From positions 1 through 8,879 of the forward strand of contig JAGAMQ010000181.1 in the NCBI GenBank assembly GCA_017624645.1: a stretch of DNA of 8,879 nt, written 5' to 3'. The notes beneath the pieces were generated by a model. The model was given only the letters and a program-made list of their open reading frames with translations, was not told where the DNA came from and made no database searches. Shown here one piece after another: positions 5,334 to 8,879 of the stretch; positions within the stretch are counted from its first letter, which is position 1, and the number at the start of each line of letters is the position of its first letter. Both the position numbers and the translations under genes were made by a program. This DNA is from Oscillospiraceae bacterium (GTDB lineage Bacteria > Bacillota > Clostridia > Oscillospirales > Oscillospiraceae).

Positions 5334-6269
5334 TCAGTCAAAATAGCGGTCTATACCGTTGGCAATGCCCACTGCCAGCTTCTGTTGGTATTCATCGGTT
5401 GCCATCTTCCGGTCCTCTTCTTCATTGGTCATAAAGCCCATTTCCACGATGGTGGTCGGTACCTGACACCAGTTGATACCGCTCATGGTATCCGTTTCCC
5501 ACACGTACAGCTTCTTGGCACCAGTAGCTGCTGCAGTCTGCTCCAGAACCCTCTGGGAAAGCAGATAGCTCTTATCGTGCAATTCTTTATTATAGGGGTT
5601 CTTTTTTGTCTGGCATATGGTCAGGATCCCGTTGGCACTGGAATTCTCGGATCCGTTGGCATGAATACGGATAAACGCATCCGCCTTCAGTTCATTGGCT
5701 ACCTGCGCCCGTTCTGCGTTACTGATATCTACATCATTTTCCGTACGGACCATGACCACCTGATAACCTCTGGATTCCAAAACGGCCTGCAGCTTCATGG
5801 CTACCATCAGATTTAGCTTGTATTCCGGAAGCTTGGTGGCAACCCCCCGGGTGCCGCCAGCCACCTTTGCTTTCATGGTGGATGCTCCCGGTCCCACAGG
5901 TTCCTTTTGGGAGTTTCCTTTGGTCTGATGTCCCGCATCAATGACAACCAAGTTTCTTCCGTCCTGTTCTACCGTTGCTTCCGTGGATTCCGGAGGCAAT
6001 TCTGTGGGTATAGTGGTAGGCTCGACAGGTTGGGCAATCTGCTCTGTAGGCTGTGTTGTTTCCTCTGTAGGTTGCGTGATCTGTTCTGTTGCCTGTATGG
6101 TCTCCTCTGTGGGTCGGGTAATTGGGGTGCTGACAGTCTCCCCAGGCTGTGGGGCAGGCATTGGCTGCCTATTCAGAGAATATGCAACGATCATTAAGCT
6201 TACCAAAGCTGCAAGGGACACAAGTCTCTTTACCCACAGCCCTATGTTTGCTATTTTTTCTCTCTCCAT
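5334..6269 (-). CDS. Membrane-anchored N-acetylmuramoyl-L-alanine amidase (Amidase_3)
   Basis: This 311-residue protein should cleave the bond between N-acetylmuramic acid and L-alanine in peptidoglycan. One N-terminal membrane helix (about 15-31) is followed by a Thr/Pro/Glu-rich linker (about 38-100) and then a zinc amidase domain (106-310). Zinc ligands H114 (VIDAGHQ), E149 (LPEYKLNLMVA) and H203 (RIHANGS) and the catalytic E276 (IVEMGFMTN) are all present, so the enzyme looks active. No signal-peptidase motif is evident, so it may stay anchored, with the linker reaching into the wall. AAAGGA lies eight bases before the ATG. The gene is monocistronic, convergent with the padR operon and shares its terminator. 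It resembles CwlD and AmiC-type catalytic domains, but a role in sporulation or in cell separation cannot be told from the sequence. Confidence 0.93.
   Translation of the reverse strand: MEREKIANIGLWVKRLVSLAALVSLMIVAYSLNRQPMPAPQPGETVSTPITRPTEETIQATEQITQPTEETTQPTEQIAQPVEPTTIPTELPPESTEATVEQDGRNLVVIDAGHQTKGNSQKEPVGPGASTMKAKVAGGTRGVATKLPEYKLNLMVAMKLQAVLESRGYQVVMVRTENDVDISNAERAQVANELKADAFIRIHANGSENSSANGILTICQTKKNPYNKELHDKSYLLSQRVLEQTAAATGAKKLYVWETDTMSGINWCQVPTTIVEMGFMTNEEEDRKMATDEYQQKLAVGIANGIDRYFD
6000..6116 (-). repeat. Imperfect repeats encoding the amidase Thr/Pro/Glu linker
   Basis: Residues 52-90 repeat short units such as TQPTEET, TQPTEQI and AQPVEPT, encoded by related 18-36 bp DNA units. 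Such low-complexity linkers usually vary in length between strains, through slippage. Confidence 0.6.
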
Positions 6270-6336
6270 ATTTCCGATCCTTTCATTAAGAACCTTTCAT
6301 ACCCATTTATGTAGGATTCTTATATCCATTTACTAC

Positions 6337-6365
6337 AGCATACATCACTCCCACCCAAATATCAA
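6337..6365 (-). promoter_or_regulatory. Possible promoter of the amidase gene
   Basis: On the minus strand TTGATA (6365-6360) and TATGCT (6342-6337) are 17 bp apart, with five and four matches to consensus. Transcription would start about 60 bases before the amidase start codon. It is the best candidate in this stretch but only a moderate match. Confidence 0.4.
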
Positions 6366-6597
6366 CCCCATCTCCTAAAAAACCACAGCATGCTCCCATT
6401 TGTTGAAGATTAAGGGATGCGGTACTGGGATCTGCCGACACCCGGACATATGACACAGACGGAATGAATATCGGTGCTGCTGCAGGCAGTGCGTCCCGGG
6501 AAATACAGACGCACCAGGTTTTTTCTGCCGGGACCAATGATTTTTTGCATTTCTTGCGCATTATCTTTGTGGTTTTTGCGTTGTTACAGATATTCAT
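6366..6597. other. Intergenic stretch without a convincing gene
   Basis: Between the amidase promoter region and the promoter of the glycosidase gene I find no coding region. A minus-strand open frame (6612-6307, 101 codons) has no ribosome binding site at its start, no recognisable domain and would run into the amidase leader. The stretch contains a terminator-like hairpin (6489-6524) and a run of TTGC motifs from 6545 onward. Confidence 0.55.
6489..6524 (+). terminator. Terminator-like hairpin with no matching upstream gene
   Basis: GTGCGTC (6489-6495) and GACGCAC (6508-6514) form a 7-bp GC-rich stem with a 12-base loop, followed after four bases by six T. The overall shape is that of a plus-strand intrinsic terminator, but no plus-strand gene lies upstream. 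It may protect the glycosidase promoter from read-through, end a small transcript, or be chance. Confidence 0.35.
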
Positions 6598-6626
6598 TTG
6601 CAATAATTGCACTTTGCAGGTATAAT
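6598..6626 (+). promoter_or_regulatory. Strong promoter of the glycoside hydrolase gene
   Basis: TTGCAA (6598-6603) and TATAAT (6621-6626) are exactly 17 bp apart: a perfect -10 box and a four-of-six -35 box. Transcription should start near 6633, leaving a 50-base leader. The strength fits the highly optimised codon use of the gene. Confidence 0.82.
6599..6611. promoter_or_regulatory. 13-bp palindrome over the -35 box (candidate operator)
   Basis: TGCAAT-A-ATTGCA is a perfect inverted repeat overlapping the -35 element of the glycosidase promoter. Its position suits a repressor that blocks polymerase, which would be expected for a sugar-inducible gene. The regulator is not in the window and the sequence lacks the CG centre usual for LacI/CcpA sites. 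Confidence 0.45.
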
Positions 6627-6631
6627 CGATA

Positions 6632-6657
6632 ATGAAATTTCATGTGCGGAAGCACAT
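6632..6657 (+). promoter_or_regulatory. Start-site palindrome and 5' UTR stem-loop
   Basis: ATGAAATTTCAT (6632-6643) is a perfect 12-bp palindrome at the predicted transcription start. It overlaps a hairpin ATGTGC-GGAA-GCACAT (6642-6657), a 6-bp stem closed by a GNRA tetraloop. A stem-loop so close to the 5' end commonly protects an mRNA from decay; the palindrome may instead be a second operator. Confidence 0.5.
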
Positions 6658-6682
6658 ATATTTAGAAAGGATGGTTTTTCGT

Positions 6683-8704
6683 ATGGCTAAGTACATTCCC
6701 ACCCCTGCGTATTACGATTCGATGCCCGTTGACATCTCCTTCGTATTCGCAGATGAGCGCCCTGCAGGCAAGCACGGCTTCCTGAAGGCCGACGGCGACA
6801 ACTTCCGTTTCGAGGATGGCACCCTGGGAAAATTCTGGGGCGTTATGTTCAACGGCGGCGCCAACTTCCCCACTCATGATTACGCCCGTAAGGTGGCTCG
6901 CCGCCTTGCCATGTCCGGCTGTAACATCGTGCGTCTGCACCAGCTGGATGCTGAGTGGTGTGTTCCCAACATCTACCAGATGTACGCAGGTCCCCGTCTG
7001 GAGAACTCCCGGGACCTGTGCGACGAGTCCTTTGAGCGTCTCGATTACCTGATCTACTGCCTGAAGCAGGAGGGCATCTATCTGACCATCGACATGGTCA
7101 CCTACCGTAAGTACAAAACCGGCGACGGTGTTAAGTTCGCCAATCAGCTGGGCGACGCTGCCCGTTTCTACAGCATGTACGACCGGACCATGATCGACCT
7201 GCAGAAGGAGTACATGGACAAGATCTGGAACCACTACAACCCCTACACCGGTCTGCGCTACAAGGATGATCCCGTATTCGTCATGTGCACCCTGGTCAAC
7301 GAGAACAACCTGTTCTACGACAGCTCCGTGCGTAAGAACTTCATCCGTGTTCCCTACTATGACAATATGTTCCGGGATCTGTTCAATGAGTGGCTGAAGG
7401 AGAACAACATCGACTACGATGCCTACGGCTGTGACCTGTTCACCATGGACAAGCCCATGGAAGACTTCAAGATGTACCAGAGCGAAAAGTTCTACCACGA
7501 GATGATGGACTACGCCCGGGAGATCGGCGTGAAGATCCCCTGCGTGGTCACCAACTGGCTGCATACCAATGCCGAAGTCAAGCTGGGCCGCATCAGTGAC
7601 TTCACCGATATGCACAAGTACATGTCCGACTGGCACTGGCAGGAAAACGAGAAGATCTGCCAGCACAAGTGCATCACCGACGGTGAGAGTGTGCTGGGCA
7701 ACATGGCTCGTCCCAAGATCCACGGCAAGCCCCTGTTCTTCTCCGAGTGGGATATCTGCTGGCCCAACGCCTACCGTGCCCTGGGTGCACCCCATGTGGC
7801 AGCCGTCGCCTGCCTGCAGAACTGGTCCGGTATGACCATTTATACATACTCTTCTGGCAACTACACCGACCGCATCGATGTACTGGGCAAGGAAAGCTCC
7901 TCCAACTCCGTGGGCAGTGTGGCCTACCGTGACGGCTACTTCTCCATCTGGAATGACCCCGCCAAGATGAACCTGTTCTACCACTCCGCTCTGATGCTGC
8001 GCCGTGGTGACGTCAAGCCCGCCAACAAGGTGGTGGGTGCCAAGATGTCCCAGCTGAGCACCTTGAGCTGTCAGGCATTTACCTCCCTGGTGGAGCGTCA
8101 TCAGATCCACACCGTTCTCGATGATACCGACACCACCGGCATTGACGAGTTTGTGATGGATACCGATGTAGTGCCCAGAGAGAATCCTCAGCGCATCGAG
8201 TCCGACACCGGTGAGATGTGGCGTGACCTGAAGCGTTCTATCGGCGCTGTGGATACCGAGCGTACCAAGATCGTTTACGGTATGCTGGGCCGCTTCCAGG
8301 GTGAGGATACCCGTCGCCGTGAGATCCTGGGTCTGGAGCTGAAGCTCAACGGCATGACCGTTGACTGCTTCACCGACTTCGGCGTTGTGGCCCTGTCCTC
8401 TCTGACTAATGACGGCATCGAAAGCTCCCAGCACATGCTGCTGACCACCATCGGACGTGCCCGGAACACCGGTGCTCAGTTCGACGGGGAAAAGATGATC
8501 GATGTGGGTCACGCACCGATCGTGTCCGAGGTCATTCAGGCGGATATCGCCATCAAGACCAACCAGCCCGATCTGCGGGTATGGGGTGTCAACTCCGAGG
8601 GCTTCTATGTGGGCAAGCTTGCCACCACCTACGAAGATGGCTGGCTGAAGTTCCATGTAGGCGACAAGTTCCCCGCTTCTCACTACCTCATCATGGCTGA
8701 ATAA
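6683..8704 (+). CDS. Clan GH-A-like glycoside hydrolase, family not assigned
   Basis: This 673-residue protein looks like a TIM-barrel glycosidase with two catalytic glutamates. FWGVMFNGGANFP (51-63) and SGCNIVRLHQLDAEW (78-92) match the early barrel strands of GH5-like enzymes. CTLVNENNLF (202-211) carries the N206-E207 acid/base pair, and LFFSEWDICW (351-360) carries E355 as the likely nucleophile, followed by WSGMTIYTYS at 381-390. From about 440 on, a mostly beta accessory region follows. There is no signal peptide or membrane helix, so it probably acts in the cytoplasm on imported oligosaccharides. The ATG at 6683 follows AAGGA (6667-6671) by 11 bases; an ATG at 6671 overlaps that site. 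Codons are dominated by C- or G-ending forms, unlike the neighbouring genes, which suggests high expression. No transporter or regulator adjoins it. Substrate and exact family remain unknown. Confidence 0.75.
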   Translation: MAKYIPTPAYYDSMPVDISFVFADERPAGKHGFLKADGDNFRFEDGTLGKFWGVMFNGGANFPTHDYARKVARRLAMSGCNIVRLHQLDAEWCVPNIYQMYAGPRLENSRDLCDESFERLDYLIYCLKQEGIYLTIDMVTYRKYKTGDGVKFANQLGDAARFYSMYDRTMIDLQKEYMDKIWNHYNPYTGLRYKDDPVFVMCTLVNENNLFYDSSVRKNFIRVPYYDNMFRDLFNEWLKENNIDYDAYGCDLFTMDKPMEDFKMYQSEKFYHEMMDYAREIGVKIPCVVTNWLHTNAEVKLGRISDFTDMHKYMSDWHWQENEKICQHKCITDGESVLGNMARPKIHGKPLFFSEWDICWPNAYRALGAPHVAAVACLQNWSGMTIYTYSSGNYTDRIDVLGKESSSNSVGSVAYRDGYFSIWNDPAKMNLFYHSALMLRRGDVKPANKVVGAKMSQLSTLSCQAFTSLVERHQIHTVLDDTDTTGIDEFVMDTDVVPRENPQRIESDTGEMWRDLKRSIGAVDTERTKIVYGMLGRFQGEDTRRREILGLELKLNGMTVDCFTDFGVVALSSLTNDGIESSQHMLLTTIGRARNTGAQFDGEKMIDVGHAPIVSEVIQADIAIKTNQPDLRVWGVNSEGFYVGKLATTYEDGWLKFHVGDKFPASHYLIMAE

Positions 8705-8712
8705 TTTTAAAG

Positions 8713-8745
8713 CCCTCCGCTGCATGCGCAGCGGAGGGTTGTTTT
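8713..8745 (+). terminator. Intrinsic terminator of the glycoside hydrolase gene
   Basis: A perfect 11-bp GC-rich stem, CCCTCCGCTGC (8713-8723) with GCAGCGGAGGG (8728-8738), loop ATGC, is followed by TTGTTTT. It begins eight bases after the stop codon. Confidence 0.92.
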
Positions 8746-8806
8746 GGTTGGACCAAAGGCAACCCCCGGCTCTGCCGGGGGACAAAAAATAGCTTCTAGC
8801 GAGAAG
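8743..8806. repeat. Cluster of three further short hairpins
   Basis: Directly after the terminator come TTTGGT-TGG-ACCAAA (8743-8757), CCCCCGGC-TCT-GCCGGGGG (8763-8781) and CTTCT-AGCG-AGAAG (8793-8806). None is followed by a clear U-run on the plus strand; the second is followed by ACAAAAAA instead. They may be relics of stacked terminators or a processed 3' region. Confidence 0.5.
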
Positions 8807-8814
8807 TGAAGTAG

Positions 8815-8879
8815 ACAAGAAAAAGGCTCCCCATTATAGTGGAAGTGGTTTGCCGACCACACAACTACCATAATGAGGA
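8815..8879 (-). terminator. Long foldback at the right edge, probable terminator of a minus-strand gene
   Basis: Bases 8828-8879 form one imperfect hairpin: the outer arms TCCCCATTATAGT and ACCATAATGAGGA pair, and an inner stem GTGGT/ACCAC closes a 6-base loop. Read on the minus strand the two outer arm mismatches become G-U pairs and the structure is followed by GCCTTTTTCTTG, which fits an intrinsic terminator for a gene to the right. The end of a small palindromic element is an alternative; the window edge prevents a decision. Confidence 0.45.

Noticed and set aside
4553..5341. Open frame of 262 codons antisense to the DUF4097 gene
   Set aside because: Its serine, threonine and valine-rich repeats are the mirror of the sense-strand solenoid repeats, and it crosses the bidirectional terminator.
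6307..6612. Open frame of 101 codons on the minus strand upstream of the amidase
   Set aside because: No good ribosome binding site, no domain and low-complexity composition; it covers the probable amidase promoter region.
6662..8818. Open frame of 718 codons on the minus strand, antisense to the whole glycosidase gene
   Set aside because: It has no ribosome binding site and no recognisable domain, and its N-terminal part is translated terminator hairpin. The sense strand has a clear promoter, active-site motifs and terminator. The open frame follows from strong C/G bias at third positions, which removes stop codons from the opposite strand.
8828..8879. Integron attC site
   Set aside because: The foldback lacks the GTTRRRY and RYYYAAC core sites at the correct positions.

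Overview
The window looks like chromosome of a low-to-mid GC Bacillota, most likely a gut-associated member of Clostridia (Oscillospirales or a relative). The reasons are strong AGGAGG-type ribosome binding sites, near-consensus sigma-A promoters, paired DegV proteins, a PadR / HAAS-DUF1700 / DUF4097 operon and a very codon-biased carbohydrate-active enzyme. The genus is an inference. No tRNA, rRNA, CRISPR array, transposase or phage gene was seen.

Layout. (1) Positions 1-165, minus strand: the first 55 codons of an OmpR/PhoB-type response regulator, cut by the window edge, with its own extended -10 promoter. (2) Positions 269-3064, minus strand: marR, degV-2, degV-1 and gtrA, ending in an intrinsic terminator. 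A perfect TTGACA-N17-TATAAT promoter drives marR and carries two matching 14-bp operator-like sites exactly 36 bp apart. (3) Positions 3065-3413: a divergent intergenic region holding the marR promoter, a 23-bp inverted repeat, a highly structured segment that may be a small RNA or terminator, and the padR promoter with an inverted repeat at its start site. (4) Positions 3414-5282, plus strand: a tightly overlapping padR - DUF1700 - DUF4097 operon. (5) A bidirectional terminator, then a minus-strand membrane-anchored N-acetylmuramoyl-L-alanine amidase (5334-6269). (6) A 413-bp gap with regulatory repeats, then a large plus-strand glycoside-hydrolase-like gene (6683-8704). It has a strong promoter, a 5' UTR stem-loop, a strong terminator and visibly different, highly optimised codon use. 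(7) Positions 8743-8879: further hairpins, including one long foldback that ends at the window edge and reads as a terminator of a minus-strand gene lying to the right.

How the genes may work together. The marR-degV-degV-gtrA unit suggests regulated handling of fatty acids or polyprenyl-linked lipid at the membrane. DegV proteins are fatty-acid-binding partners of fatty acid kinase, and some MarR proteins (FabT) sense acyl-ACP. The PadR-HAAS-DUF4097 unit looks like an autoregulated envelope module: a small repressor, a membrane protein with a HAAS domain and an anchored beta-solenoid built from ten very regular turns. The amidase acts on peptidoglycan outside the membrane. The glycoside hydrolase has no secretion signal, so it probably acts on imported oligosaccharides. 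Nothing here is a clear new defence or mobile system. The parts most worth testing are the structured intergenic RNA candidate, the two-site MarR operator, the asymmetric DegV pair and the unassigned glycosidase with its palindrome-rich leader.
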